Both the position numbers and the translations under genes were made by a program. Shown here in pieces: positions 8,205 to 16,559 of a DNA stretch of 45,953 nucleotides (positions are counted from its first letter, which is position 1; every line of letters starts with the position of its first letter). The stretch spans positions 1 to 45,953 of the forward strand of contig NZ_JAHKRK010000043.1 of the NCBI RefSeq assembly GCF_019396355.1. The letters run 5' to 3'. The notes below the pieces were generated by a model. The model ran no database searches. It saw nothing but the letters and a program-made list of their open reading frames with translations, and was not told the origin of the DNA. The DNA comes from Pseudonocardia nigra. GTDB lineage: Bacteria > Actinomycetota > Actinomycetes > Mycobacteriales > Pseudonocardiaceae.

Positions 8205-10424
8205 TCAGGCCGCCGTGGTCGCTGCCTGCCCGGCGCGGGTGCGCAGGCTCGCCGGCACCTCGAAGCGGGCGCCGTGCTTGGCCGCGAGCTCGTCGGCGCG
8301 GGCCACGAACCCGGCGGGCCCGCCCGGGTAGCCCTCGATGTACTGCATGACCCCACCGGTCCAGGCCGGGAAGCCGATGCCGAAGATCGAGCCGATGTTG
8401 GCGTCGGGCACCGAGGTGAGCACGCCCTCGTCGAAGCACTTGACGGTCTCGAGCGCCTCGATGATCAACATCCGCTCGGACAGCTCGCGCAGGTCGACGT
8501 CGTGGTTCGTGGCCCCGAAGTGCTCGCGCAGCCCCGGCCACAGCCGCACCCGCTTGCCGTCGGCGTACTCGTAGAAGCCTGCACCGGAGCTCTTGCCCTT
8601 GCGGTCGAACTCCTCCACCAGCCGGTCGATCACGGCCTCGGACGGGTGCGCCTGCCAGGTACCGCCCGCGGCCTCGACCGCGGCCCGGGTCTCCTTGCGG
8701 ATCTTCTGCGGCAGCGTGAGCGTCAGCTCGTCCATCAGCTGCAGCACCGGGGCGGGGTAGCCGGCCTGCGCGGATGCCTGCTCGATCGTCTGCGGGTCGA
8801 TGCCCTCGGCGATCATCGCGACGCCCTCGTTGAGGAACGTGCCGATCACCCTGCTGGTGAAGAAGCCGCGGCTGTCGTTGACGACGATCGGGGTCTTCTT
8901 CATCCCCAGCGTCACGTCGAACGCCTTGGCGAGCGCGGCGTCCGACGTCCGCTCGCCGCGGATGATCTCCACCAGCGGCATCTTGTCGACCGGGGAGAAG
9001 AAGTGGAGGCCGATGAAGTCGGCCGGCCGGTCGACGCCCTTCGCCAGCTCGGTGATGGGCAGCGTCGAGGTGTTGGAGCACAGCAGGGCGTCGGGGGCGA
9101 GGTGCTTCGCCGCCTCCTGGAACACCTGGTGCTTGAGCTCGACGGACTCGAACACGGCCTCGATGACGATGTCGCAACCGGCGAGGTCCGCGTAGTCGGC
9201 GGTGGGGGTGATCCGGGCGAGCAGCGCGTCGCCCTTCTCCTGCGTGGTCTTCCCGCGCTTGACGCCCTTCGCGACCAGGGCCTCGGAGTAGGCCTTGCCC
9301 TTCTGCGCCGCCTCGAGCGAGACGTCCTTGAGCACGACCTCCCAGCCCGACAATGCGCAGGTGTAGGCGATGCCGGCGCCCATCATCCCGGCGCCGAGCA
9401 CCGCGACCTTGGTGGGCTGCCAGCGCTCGTAGCCGTCGGGCCGCGACTTCCCGCCGTTGATCGCCTGCAGGTCGTAGAAGAACGCCTTGGTCATGTTCTT
9501 CGCGACCTGGCCGGTGACCAGCTCGGTGAAGTAGCGCGCCTCGATCCGGAAGGCGGTCTCGATGTCGACCTGCGTGCTCTCGACGGCGGCGGCGAGGATG
9601 TTGCGCGGCGCCGGCATCGGGGCGCCCTTGAGCTGCTTGCGGAGGTTGGCCGGGAACGCCGGGAGCATCGCGGCCAGCTTCGGGGTCGACGGGGTGCCGC
9701 CGGGGACCTTGTAACCGGGCTTGTCCCACGGCTGCGCGGCCTCCGGGTTGGCGGCGATCCAGGCGCGCGCCTTCGTCAGCATCTCCTCGTGGCTCGTCGC
9801 CAGCTCGTCGATGATCCCGATCTCGAGCGCCTTCGCCGGCTTGTGCCGCTGCCCCTGCACCAGCACGTTCATCACCGCGTTCGCGATGCCGAGCATCCGC
9901 ACGGTGCGCACCACGCCGCCACCGCCGGGCAGCAGGCCGAGCGTCACCTCGGGCAGCCCGTAGACCACGCCCTTGGCGTCGAGCCCGATGCGGTGGTGGC
10001 AGGCCAGCCCGATCTCCAGGCCGCCGCCGAGGGCGGTGCCGTTCATGGCCGCGACCACCGGCCTGCCCAGCTTCTCCAGCTTGCGCAGCTGCCCCTTCAC
10101 CCGCATCGAGTTCTCCATGACGGCGGGCGCGTCGGCGGGCGTCGCCTTGCTCATGGAGTCGAGGTCACCGCCGGCGAAGAAGGTCTTCTTCGCTGACGTC
10201 ACGATCACGCCGGTGATGTCGTCCTTGGCGGCCGCCAACGCGTCCACGCACTCGCCCATTGCGGCGACGTAGCGGTCGTTCATGGTGTTGGCGCTGCGGC
10301 CCGGGTCGTCGAGGGTGACGACGACGATCCCGTCCTCGCCCTTCTCCCAGCGGACCGGGGGATGGAAGTCGGCGGAGCCTGCGGAGCCGGCGGGGCGGGT
10401 AGATGGAGCCTTCTGCTCAGTCAC
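8205..10424 (-). CDS. fadB: Multifunctional fatty acid oxidation protein (enoyl-CoA hydratase / 3-hydroxyacyl-CoA dehydrogenase)
   Basis: The 739-residue protein has an N-terminal crotonase domain (oxyanion GGDLDSM, GTALGGGLEIGLAC with Glu137, PEVTLGLLPGGGG with Glu159), a linker, and a Rossmann NAD-binding domain starting near residue 339 (VLGAGMMGAGIA). A hydroxyacyl-CoA dehydrogenase core follows (GLHFFSPVDKMPLVEII with its catalytic His, then NDSRGFFTSRV). It performs the hydration and oxidation steps of beta-oxidation in the cytoplasm, as the alpha subunit of a trifunctional complex. The GTG at 10424 follows AAGGGA at a good distance. It lies 11 nt downstream of fadA in one operon, probably under the MerR regulator at 11719. 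The orthologue in mycobacteria is FadB/FadJ. Confidence 0.94.
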   Translation of the reverse strand: MTEQKAPSTRPAGSAGSADFHPPVRWEKGEDGIVVVTLDDPGRSANTMNDRYVAAMGECVDALAAAKDDITGVIVTSAKKTFFAGGDLDSMSKATPADAPAVMENSMRVKGQLRKLEKLGRPVVAAMNGTALGGGLEIGLACHHRIGLDAKGVVYGLPEVTLGLLPGGGGVVRTVRMLGIANAVMNVLVQGQRHKPAKALEIGIIDELATSHEEMLTKARAWIAANPEAAQPWDKPGYKVPGGTPSTPKLAAMLPAFPANLRKQLKGAPMPAPRNILAAAVESTQVDIETAFRIEARYFTELVTGQVAKNMTKAFFYDLQAINGGKSRPDGYERWQPTKVAVLGAGMMGAGIAYTCALSGWEVVLKDVSLEAAQKGKAYSEALVAKGVKRGKTTQEKGDALLARITPTADYADLAGCDIVIEAVFESVELKHQVFQEAAKHLAPDALLCSNTSTLPITELAKGVDRPADFIGLHFFSPVDKMPLVEIIRGERTSDAALAKAFDVTLGMKKTPIVVNDSRGFFTSRVIGTFLNEGVAMIAEGIDPQTIEQASAQAGYPAPVLQLMDELTLTLPQKIRKETRAAVEAAGGTWQAHPSEAVIDRLVEEFDRKGKSSGAGFYEYADGKRVRLWPGLREHFGATNHDVDLRELSERMLIIEALETVKCFDEGVLTSVPDANIGSIFGIGFPAWTGGVMQYIEGYPGGPAGFVARADELAAKHGARFEVPASLRTRAGQAATTAA

Positions 10425-10435
10425 TACGTATCCCT

Positions 10436-11659
10436 TCAGGAGAGGCGCTCGACGACCGTGGCGATGCCCATGCCGCCGCCGACGCAGAGCGTGGCGACGC
10501 CGAAGCGCTGGTCGCGGCGCTCCAGCTCGTCGATCAGGGTGCCGAGGATCATGGCGCCGGTGGCGCCCAGCGGGTGGCCCATCGCGATGGCGCCGCCGTT
10601 GACGTTGACCTTCTCGTGCGGCACGCCCATGTCCTTCATGAACCGGAGCACGACGGCGGCGAACGCCTCGTTCATCTCGAACAGGTCGATCTGGTCGGCA
10701 GTCATCCCGGCGCGGGCGAGCGCCTTGCGGGTGGCGGGCGCGGGGCCGGTCAGCATGATCGTGGGGTCGGCGCCGGAGAGGGCGGTGGACAGGATCCGGG
10801 CGCGCGGGGTGAGCCCGGCCGCCTTCCCCGCTTCCTCGGTGCCCAGCAGCACGAGCGCGGCGCCGTCGACGATGCCCGACGAGTTGCCCGCCGTGTGCAC
10901 GTGGTCGATCTGCTCGACCCAGTGGTAGCGCTGCAGCGCCACCGCGTCGAACCCGCCCTGGTCGCCGATCATCGCGAACGACGGCTGCAGCGAGCCGAGC
11001 GCGTCCAGCGTGGTGCCGGCGCGCACGTGCTCGTCGCGGTCGAGCACCGTGACCCCGTTGCGGTCCTTGACGGGGACGACCGAGCGGGCGAAGTAGCCGT
11101 TGGCCCATGCCTTCGCCGCGCGGGTCTGCGACTCGAGCGCGTACGCGTCGACGTCGTCGCGGTTCCAGCCCTCGAGGGTGGCGATCAGGTCGGCGCCGAT
11201 GCCCTGCGGCACGAAGCCGGTCTCGTAGGAGGTCTCCGGGTCCATCGCCCAGGCGCCACCGTCGGAGCCCATCGGCACCCGGGACATCGCCTCCACGCCG
11301 CCCGCGAGCACGAAGTCGGCCATCCCGGCGCGCACCTGGTGGGCGGCGTTGTTGACCGCGTCGAGCCCGGAGGCGCAGAAGCGGTTGAGCTGCATGCCCG
11401 CCGTGGTCTCCGGGAGACCGGCGAGGATGGCGGCGGTCTTGGCGATGTCGCCGCCCTGGTCCCCGATCGGCGAGACGACGCCGAGCACGACGTCGTCGAT
11501 CGTCGCGGGGTCGAGCTCCGGGTAGCGCGCCCGCAGCTCCTGGATCAGCCCGACGACCAGCGAGACGGGCTTGACCTCGTACAGCGAGCCCGAGGCCTTG
11601 CCCCGGCCGCGCGGCGTGCGGATGGCGTCGTAGACGAATGCCTCGGGGATCTCACTCAT
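10436..11659 (-). CDS. fadA: Acetyl-CoA C-acyltransferase (3-ketoacyl-CoA thiolase)
   Basis: At 407 residues the protein has standard thiolase length and all catalytic elements: Cys95 in [10 protein letters not shown], the NEAF motif, His362 in GHPLGATGA and Cys392 in CVGGGMG. It does the thiolytic last step of beta-oxidation and pairs with the FadB encoded directly downstream. The ATG at 11659 has no ribosome-binding site, but TAACAA sits 7 nt upstream, so the mRNA probably starts at or next to the ATG. The promoter spacer carries a palindrome of MerR type (see 11667-11696). Confidence 0.95.
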   Translation of the reverse strand: MSEIPEAFVYDAIRTPRGRGKASGSLYEVKPVSLVVGLIQELRARYPELDPATIDDVVLGVVSPIGDQGGDIAKTAAILAGLPETTAGMQLNRFCASGLDAVNNAAHQVRAGMADFVLAGGVEAMSRVPMGSDGGAWAMDPETSYETGFVPQGIGADLIATLEGWNRDDVDAYALESQTRAAKAWANGYFARSVVPVKDRNGVTVLDRDEHVRAGTTLDALGSLQPSFAMIGDQGGFDAVALQRYHWVEQIDHVHTAGNSSGIVDGAALVLLGTEEAGKAAGLTPRARILSTALSGADPTIMLTGPAPATRKALARAGMTADQIDLFEMNEAFAAVVLRFMKDMGVPHEKVNVNGGAIAMGHPLGATGAMILGTLIDELERRDQRFGVATLCVGGGMGIATVVERLS

Positions 11660-11666
11660 GTCAGGA

Positions 11667-11696
11667 TTGTTACAGCAGCGCTGTCACATAGGTCAA
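11667..11696 (-). promoter_or_regulatory. fadA promoter with MerR-type operator in the spacer
   Basis: Read on the minus strand, TTGACC (11696-11691) and TAACAA (11672-11667) are separated by 18 bp, longer than the usual 17. The spacer region holds the dyad TGTGACAGC-GCT-GCTGTAACA (11688-11668), 9-bp arms with one mismatch. A stretched spacer filled by a dyad is the hallmark of promoters twisted into shape by MerR activators. The divergent gene at 11719 encodes a MerR protein. Confidence 0.7.
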
Positions 11697-11718
11697 GCTT
11701 CGCGCTACCCTCCAGCCC

Positions 11719-12447
11719 ATGGCGGCACCGGAGCAGGAGCAGGCGCTCCTCACGATCGACGAGCTGGCCGCGCGCACCGGGATCACGGTGCGCAACATCC
11801 GCTTCTACGCCGGGCGGGGGCTGCTGCCGCCGCCGCAGCTGCGCGGGCGCACCGGCCTCTACGGGCCGGACCACGTGGCGCGGCTGGAGCTGGTGAGCGA
11901 ACTTTCGGCGCTCGGGTTCACGCTGTCGGCCATCGAGGGCCACTTGGAGCGGCTGCCGCAGACGGCAGGCGCCGCGGAGCTCGCACTGCAGCGGGCACTC
12001 CTCACACCGTGGGTGCCCGAGCAGCTCGAAGAGGTCGACCGGGCCGAGCTCGACCGGCGCGCGGGCCGCCCGCTCACCGCGGCCGACGTCGAGGCACTGG
12101 TCGGCCTCGGCGCGATCACCCTGCTCGACGACGGCCGGGTGCGGCTGCACGGCACCGGCACGTTGAGCGGTGGCCTCGCCGTCCTCGACTCGGGGCTGCC
12201 CACCGAGCTCTGGCGGCGGGCGCACGACCTCATCGAGCAGCACACCACGGCGCTCGCCGAGGACTTGATGAAGATGTTCCAGGACGAGGTGCTGCAGCCC
12301 TACCGCGACCGCGGCCGCCCGGCCGACGAGCGCCGCCGGTTGGCGGAGGCCCTCTCGCAGCTCAAGCCCGTGACCGTGCGGGGCGTCGTCACGGCGTTCG
12401 GGCGCGCGGTCAACCGGACGATCCGAGAACGCGCTTCGCACCCGTGA
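11719..12447 (+). CDS. MerR-family regulator of the fad operon
   Basis: The 242-residue protein opens with a MerR winged helix (LLTIDELAARTGITVRNIRFY, then GLYGPDHVARLELVSELSALGFTLSAI). The rest is a long helical domain of the kind found in lipid or fatty-acid-linked MerR regulators, with no cysteine metal site. It is divergent from fadA over a 59-bp gap holding a MerR-type operator, so control of fadAB is likely; acyl-CoA as effector is a guess. A TACCCT hexamer at 11706-11711 lies 7 nt before the ATG, so the message is probably leaderless. The last codons and the stop lie inside a large palindrome. Confidence 0.88.
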   Translation: MAAPEQEQALLTIDELAARTGITVRNIRFYAGRGLLPPPQLRGRTGLYGPDHVARLELVSELSALGFTLSAIEGHLERLPQTAGAAELALQRALLTPWVPEQLEEVDRAELDRRAGRPLTAADVEALVGLGAITLLDDGRVRLHGTGTLSGGLAVLDSGLPTELWRRAHDLIEQHTTALAEDLMKMFQDEVLQPYRDRGRPADERRRLAEALSQLKPVTVRGVVTAFGRAVNRTIRERASHP

Positions 12448-12496
12448 GTGGAAAACGTCGCGCGGACGACGTCTTCCACTCACGAGCGCGAAGCGC
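12431..12496. repeat. Large palindrome overlapping the merR stop
   Basis: Outer arms GCGCTTCGC and GCGAAGCGC, then CGTGAGTGGA against TCCACTCACG, and inner arms around ACGTCG/CGACGT. It makes a 66-bp interrupted inverted repeat. The merR stop (12445-12447) lies in the left half, and the Shine-Dalgarno of the lipase gene (12503-12508) follows. It may terminate merR transcription or attenuate read-through into the lipase gene. No second copy in the window. Confidence 0.75.
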
Positions 12497-12514
12497 CTGG
12501 GCAGGAGGATGCGA

Positions 12515-13330
12515 ATGGCGGAATCGCAGGAGTGGACGTACCCGGGCCACGGGGGCGAGCTCGTCGCCCGCACGTGGCCGCGGGAGGACGCGCGCTACAT
12601 CGCGCTGCTGTGCCACGGCTACGGCGAGCACATCGGCCGGTACGAGCACGTCGCCGACGCGCTCGTCCGCCACGGCGCGGTCGTCCACGGCGTCGACCAC
12701 GTGGGGCACGGCAAGAGCGCGGGTGAGCGGGTGCTCGTCGGCGACTACGAGCAGGTCGTGGCCGACTTCCACGAGCTCGCCGGACGCGCCGGCGACCGCG
12801 ACCCGGGCCTGCCGACCGTGCTCGTCGGGCACTCGATGGGCGGCATGATCGCGGCCCGGTACGCGCAGCGGTACGGCGACGAACTGGCCGCGCTCGTCCT
12901 GTCCGGTCCCGTTCTCGGCCGCTGGGACACGGTGAACACGCTGCTCGCCCTCGACGAGATCCCCGACACCCCGATCGACCCCGACACTCTCTCCCGCGAC
13001 CCGGCCGTCGGTGCGGCCTACGCCGCCGACCCCCTGGTGTGGCACGGGAGGTTCGCCCGGCCGACCCTCGAGGCACTCGCCGCGTGCCTGGACCGGATCC
13101 GCGCGGACGGCGGGCTGGGCGACCTGCCCACGCTCTGGGTGCACGGCGCGGACGACCGGCTGGTACCGATCGACGGGACCCGTGAGGGCATCGAGCTCCT
13201 GCGTGGGAACCGGTTCGAGGAGCGGGTCCACGCCGGCGCCCGCCACGAGGTCTTCAACGAGACCAACCGGGACGAGGTCCTCGCGGAGGTCACTGCGTTC
13301 GTCGACCGCGTGCTCCCCGGCACGACGTGA
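12515..13330 (+). CDS. Monoacylglycerol lipase-like alpha/beta hydrolase
   Basis: The 271-residue protein has the serine-aminopeptidase S33/monoglyceride-lipase layout: CHGYGEHIGRYEHVADAL near residue 33, DHVGHGKSAGER, the nucleophile elbow GHSMGG (Ser107), an acid in HGADDRLVP and His244 in ARHEVFNE. These enzymes release fatty acids from monoacylglycerols or lysophospholipids, which fits the neighbouring fad and thioesterase genes. AGGAGG at 12503-12508 favours the ATG at 12515 over one at 12509. Its stop is close to the cupin gene. Confidence 0.88.
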   Translation: MAESQEWTYPGHGGELVARTWPREDARYIALLCHGYGEHIGRYEHVADALVRHGAVVHGVDHVGHGKSAGERVLVGDYEQVVADFHELAGRAGDRDPGLPTVLVGHSMGGMIAARYAQRYGDELAALVLSGPVLGRWDTVNTLLALDEIPDTPIDPDTLSRDPAVGAAYAADPLVWHGRFARPTLEALAACLDRIRADGGLGDLPTLWVHGADDRLVPIDGTREGIELLRGNRFEERVHAGARHEVFNETNRDEVLAEVTAFVDRVLPGTT

Positions 13331-13353
13331 TCACGACGGACGCCGGCACCCGG

Positions 13354-13359
13354 TACGGT
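13354..13359 (+). promoter_or_regulatory. Likely -10 element (TACGGT) for the cupin gene
   Basis: TACGGT lies 6 nt before the ATG at 13366, the spacing expected for a leaderless transcript. It supports that ATG over the in-frame GTG at 13327, which overlaps the lipase stop. Confidence 0.45.
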
Positions 13360-13365
13360 CCGGGC

Positions 13366-13692
13366 ATGCAGGTGGTGCAGGGCGCGCACGAGTTCGTGCT
13401 GCCGGACGGCAGACAGAGCAACTACGTCGAGCACCTGCGGGTGCCCGACCTGTCGCTGGGCACCTACTGCATCCCCGCCGACGGTGTCGACGGCCAGCAG
13501 CCGCACACCGAGGACGAGATCTACGTCGTGCTGAGGGGCGCCGCCCGGCTCGTCGCGGACTCCGGTGAGACCCCGGTCGGTCCCGGCTCGGTCGTCTTCG
13601 TCCCGGCCGGGGAGGCGCATCGGTTCACCGACGTCACCGAGGACCTGTCGGTGCTCGTGGTGTTCGGCCCGGCGGAGCACTCGCGGGGATGA
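13366..13692 (+). CDS. Small cupin-domain protein
   Basis: The 108-residue protein is a single cupin barrel: HTEDEIYVVLRGAARL is motif 1 (with His and Glu metal ligands) and PVGPGSVVFVPAGEAHRF is motif 2. Its reaction cannot be told from sequence; small single-domain cupins are often metal-binding isomerases, dioxygenases or sensors. An in-frame GTG at 13327 would overlap the lipase stop (GTGA) and add 13 residues. The ATG is preferred for its TACGGT element. It overlaps the thioesterase gene by four bases (ATGA), so the two are coupled. Confidence 0.82.
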   Translation: MQVVQGAHEFVLPDGRQSNYVEHLRVPDLSLGTYCIPADGVDGQQPHTEDEIYVVLRGAARLVADSGETPVGPGSVVFVPAGEAHRFTDVTEDLSVLVVFGPAEHSRG

Positions 13693-14105
13693 GCGACGTC
13701 GTCATCCACCCGGTCACCGTCCGGTACATGGAGATCGACGCCCAGGGCGTGGTCTTCAACGGCTGGTACCTCACCTGGTTCGACGAGGCGATGGCCACGT
13801 TCTTCACCGCTCGGGGAGCGCCTTACCACGCGATGATCGAGGCGGGGTACGACGTGCAGCTCGTCCACTCGGAGATCGACTGGAAGGCCGGGGTGCGCTG
13901 GCAGGACGCGATCGAGGTCGCGGTCTCCACCGCCCGCGTCGGCCGCACCAGCTTCGCGCTGGACTTCGAGGTGCGCCGGGACGGGGCCGAGGTCACCTGC
14001 GCGGGCCGCACCGTCTACGTCGTGATCGCCACGGACGGATCGGGGAAGCGGCCGATCCCGCCGCTCATCGCCGAGGCGCTGGGCGAGCCGGCGCCGCTGC
14101 ACTGA
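13689..14105 (+). CDS. Acyl-CoA thioesterase (4HBT/YbgC-like hot-dog fold)
   Basis: The 138-residue protein has the hot-dog fold pattern of 4-hydroxybenzoyl-CoA thioesterases: RYMEIDAQGVVFNGWYLTWFDEA near residue 12 holds the catalytic Asp and the following glycine/valine turn, then a beta-rich remainder. It likely hydrolyses acyl-CoA thioesters in the cytoplasm. It is coupled to the cupin gene and sits near the lipase and fad genes, all consistent with lipid turnover. It converges on the SRPBCC gene. Confidence 0.88.
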   Translation: MSDVVIHPVTVRYMEIDAQGVVFNGWYLTWFDEAMATFFTARGAPYHAMIEAGYDVQLVHSEIDWKAGVRWQDAIEVAVSTARVGRTSFALDFEVRRDGAEVTCAGRTVYVVIATDGSGKRPIPPLIAEALGEPAPLH

Positions 14106-14113
14106 GGCACCCA

Positions 14114-14154
14114 TCGCGCGAACGGCCCGTTCGCGCGAACCTATCGCGCGAACG
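14114..14154. terminator. Palindromic terminator between convergent genes
   Basis: TCGCGCGAACGG (14114-14125) and CCGTTCGCGCGA (14127-14138) are perfect 12-bp arms with a one-base centre. A third direct copy of the half-site, TCGCGCGAACG, follows at 14144-14154, inside the last codons of the convergent gene. It lies between stops at 14105 and 14141. The extra half-site allows an alternative hairpin. Confidence 0.75.
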
Positions 14155-15118
14155 TGCCGCTCGCGCGGGTCGGCGCCACGCGCGGCGCGCGGGAGAGCCG
14201 CCGCGCCGCGCGCGTCAGCATCGCCCGCACGACCACCGGGTGCACCCGCCGCACCAGCGCCGAGTAGGCGCGGCCACGTGCGTTGTGCACCTGGACGACC
14301 GTGCTCAGCACCACGCGGTCCGGCTCCCGCCGCACCGAGGCGCGGAAGTCGAGGTGCCCCGCGTCGGTGCCGAGCAGCACCTCGTCGTCCGTGCGGGCGA
14401 GCGTGTCGAACGCGGTGCCGTCGTCGCGCTCGATGCCGACGAGCCCGACCACGGCCTGCCGCAGGCCGAGCAGCGCGACCACCCAACGCGGCGGGTCGCG
14501 GAAGATCGCATCCGCCCAGGCCTGCGGATCGGTGGGCATGCCCGGGTGGCACACGACCGCGTACGCGTCGGCCCAGTCGACGCGTTCCAGGGCTCCGGCG
14601 AGCAGTGCGGTGGCCGGCAGGTCCACCTCGCGCGCCCGCGGCACTTCGAGCGGCTGCAGCAGCCGCACCCACGGCGACCACCAGGCGGGCCGCGCCGGGC
14701 CGGTCCCGAGCTCGGCCTCGGCCCGGTCGAGGAGGTCCTCCAGCACGGCGTCGTGCAACCACCGGATCGCCAGCGGCCACAGCAGCAGCACGCGCCCGGC
14801 CGTTCGGCCCTCGACGACGTGGCGCAGCACGGTCCGCGACGGGCCGGCCGGCTCGGCGATCAGCGTGTGCCGCCCGTGCAGCCCCACCCGCGGGTGGAAC
14901 GTGAACTCGACCATCCGCCCCGGCTCGTACGCCGTGACCCGGTACCGGATCGGGCCGTGCCCACCGGACGCGCCGATGCGCAGCGGCCCGTCGAGCACCA
15001 TCGGCGCCCACGCCGGGGACGGCCAGAGCCGGTCGTCCGGGCCGCCGAGCCCGTCGAGCAGCGGTTCGACGTCGGCCACCGGAACCGGCAGCACGCGCTC
15101 GTGGACGTTGTGCACCAT
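14141..15118 (-). CDS. SRPBCC-DUF2867 two-domain protein
   Basis: The 325-residue protein looks like a fusion. Residues 1-150 or so fit an SRPBCC (START-like) ligand pocket (VHERVLPVPVADVEPLL, then RYRVTAYEPGRMVEFTF and TVLRHVVEGRTAG). Residues about 165-310 fit DUF2867 (VDWADAYAVV, FRDPPRWVVALLGLR, DEVLLGTDAGHLDFRASV, VVLSTVVQVHN). Both halves suggest binding of a hydrophobic small molecule; the function is unknown. A strong GGAGG precedes the ATG. It is divergent from a TetR gene with two operator dyads between them, so it is almost certainly the repressor's target. Confidence 0.78.
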   Translation of the reverse strand: MVHNVHERVLPVPVADVEPLLDGLGGPDDRLWPSPAWAPMVLDGPLRIGASGGHGPIRYRVTAYEPGRMVEFTFHPRVGLHGRHTLIAEPAGPSRTVLRHVVEGRTAGRVLLLWPLAIRWLHDAVLEDLLDRAEAELGTGPARPAWWSPWVRLLQPLEVPRAREVDLPATALLAGALERVDWADAYAVVCHPGMPTDPQAWADAIFRDPPRWVVALLGLRQAVVGLVGIERDDGTAFDTLARTDDEVLLGTDAGHLDFRASVRREPDRVVLSTVVQVHNARGRAYSALVRRVHPVVVRAMLTRAARRLSRAPRVAPTRASGTFAR

Positions 15119-15126
15119 GACGACCT

Positions 15127-15144
15127 CCGTACGCCACCGTATGG
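15127..15144. promoter_or_regulatory. TetR operator site 1
   Basis: CCGTACG-CCAC-CGTATGG is a dyad with 7-bp arms and one mismatch, 8 bp upstream of the SRPBCC start codon. It repeats the sequence of site 2, with centres 23 bp apart. Confidence 0.72.
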
Positions 15145-15149
15145 AATGA

Positions 15150-15167
15150 CCGTACGCTACCGTACGG
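15150..15167. promoter_or_regulatory. TetR operator site 2
   Basis: CCGTACG-CTAC-CGTACGG is a perfect dyad with 7-bp arms. It ends two bases before the GTG at 15170 and would block the tetR start region, so autoregulation is likely. Confidence 0.75.
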
Positions 15168-15169
15168 TC

Positions 15170-15745
15170 GTGGCGGAGCGGAAGCGACTCACAGCATGGG
15201 ACTGGACCGTGGCGGCCTACGAGGCGCTCGCCGAGGGCGGCGCCGCCGCGGTCGCCGTCGAACCGCTCGCCGCCCGGCTCGGCACCACGAAGGGTAGCTT
15301 CTACTGGCACTTCCCCGGGCGCGACGCCCTGCTCGAGGCGGCCCTGCTGCACTGGGAGCGCACCGAGACCGAGGAGGTCATCGCGCTCGTCGAGGCCCAA
15401 CCGGACGTCCGCGCGCGGCTGCGGGCCGTCCTCGCCATCGCCCTCGGCGAGCACGAGGACCGGCCGACGGGCGCCGCAGTGGAGCTCGCGCTGCAGCCGA
15501 CCGCGGGGCACCCGCTGGTCGCCCCGGTGCTCGCCCGCGTCACCGAACGCCGGCTGACCTACCTCACCGCGCTGTTCGGTGAGCTCGGGTTCCCACCCGA
15601 GGACGCCCGACATCGCAGCCTGCTGGCCTACACGTCGTACCTCGGGCACGCCCAGCTGACCCACGCCACACCGGCCGCCGCGCCGAGCGGTGACGCACTG
15701 CGCCGCTACGTCGACGCCGCGATCGGCACGCTCACCTCCGCGTGA
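15170..15745 (+). CDS. TetR-family repressor
   Basis: The 191-residue protein has the TetR helix-turn-helix at residues 10-55 ([19 protein letters not shown], then [27 protein letters not shown]) and a helical C-terminal ligand domain of ordinary length. The GTG at 15170 is preferred over an in-frame ATG at 15146 because the latter would put operator site 2 inside the coding region. It probably represses itself and the SRPBCC-DUF2867 gene through the twin dyads. The ligand is unknown. Its 3' end overlaps that of the enoyl-CoA hydratase gene by 14 bp, tail to tail. Confidence 0.88.
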   Translation: MAERKRLTAWDWTVAAYEALAEGGAAAVAVEPLAARLGTTKGSFYWHFPGRDALLEAALLHWERTETEEVIALVEAQPDVRARLRAVLAIALGEHEDRPTGAAVELALQPTAGHPLVAPVLARVTERRLTYLTALFGELGFPPEDARHRSLLAYTSYLGHAQLTHATPAAAPSGDALRRYVDAAIGTLTSA

Positions 15746-16484
15746 CGGCCGCCAGGTAGTCGGCGGTCCACCCGTCGGTGGCGCGGCGGCTCCACAGGGC
15801 GGTGACGGCGTCCTCCTCGTCGGCGTACCGGTCGGTGCGCTCGAGGGCCTCGCGCCGCAGCTGCGCCTTCATGGCCGCGAACGTGTCGGGCGGGACGTCG
15901 GCGGCGAGCGACCGCGCGGCCTCGACGGCCCGCGGCAGCAGCTCGTCGACGGGCACGACCTCGTCGACGAGGCCGACGGCCTGCGCGTCACGGGGCCGGT
16001 GGGTGCGCGCACCGAGGATCAGCCGGCGCGCCGCGACATCACCCACGGCGTACCGCAGGACCTCGACGGCCATCCGCGGGAACGGCACCCCGACCTTGAT
16101 CTCGGGCACGCCGATGCGGCCGTCGCCGTCGGCCATGAGCGTGACGTCGGCGCACGCGGCCAGCACGCATCCGCCCGCGATGGCGTGCCCGTTGACGGCC
16201 GCCACGACCGGCTTGGACAGCTCGAACGCCGCCCGGAACGCGTCGGCGAGCGCGGGCAGGAACCGCCGCACGTACGGCTCCCCCTCGTCGAGGTACCGCC
16301 GCAGGTCGACACCTGCCGAGAAGGTGTGGTCCGTTCCGGTGAGGACGACGGCCCGCGCCGGGTCGGTCGCCAGCGCCCGGAACCGTTCGGCGATCGCCTC
16401 GCACAGCTCCATATCCATCGCGCTGACCTTGCCGTGCGCCAGCCGCAGCACCGCGACATCGCCCTCGTCCACGTACTCGATCAC
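15732..16484 (-). CDS. Enoyl-CoA hydratase/isomerase family protein
   Basis: At 250 residues this is a single-domain crotonase: oxyanion segment [11 protein letters not shown] near residue 57, then [20 protein letters not shown] and [19 protein letters not shown]. The usual second catalytic Glu region is present as PEIKVG. It hydrates or isomerises an acyl-CoA; the exact substrate is unknown. The GTG at 16484 has TAGGTT 7 nt upstream (16492-16497, minus strand), so it is probably leaderless. It is divergent from mscR over a 75-bp gap and overlaps the tetR 3' end. Confidence 0.88.
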   Translation of the reverse strand: MIEYVDEGDVAVLRLAHGKVSAMDMELCEAIAERFRALATDPARAVVLTGTDHTFSAGVDLRRYLDEGEPYVRRFLPALADAFRAAFELSKPVVAAVNGHAIAGGCVLAACADVTLMADGDGRIGVPEIKVGVPFPRMAVEVLRYAVGDVAARRLILGARTHRPRDAQAVGLVDEVVPVDELLPRAVEAARSLAADVPPDTFAAMKAQLRREALERTDRYADEEDAVTALWSRRATDGWTADYLAAVTRR

Positions 16485-16491
16485 GTGCCGC

Positions 16492-16497
16492 AACCTA
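16492..16497 (-). promoter_or_regulatory. Likely -10 element (TAGGTT) of the enoyl-CoA hydratase gene
   Basis: TAGGTT on the minus strand, 7 nt before the GTG at 16484, with no ribosome-binding site between. Confidence 0.45.
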
Positions 16498-16559
16498 CCG
16501 GCGCCGCGCACGCATGGCAGGCTGCGCATGCAATTCCGACGTCGAGGATGGGAAGCACC

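Noticed and set aside
10425..11108. Upstream extension of fadB into a 967-codon frame
   Set aside because: The extension lies antisense-free but out of frame within fadA, a full thiolase. The GTG at 10424 has a good ribosome-binding site and matches the family start.
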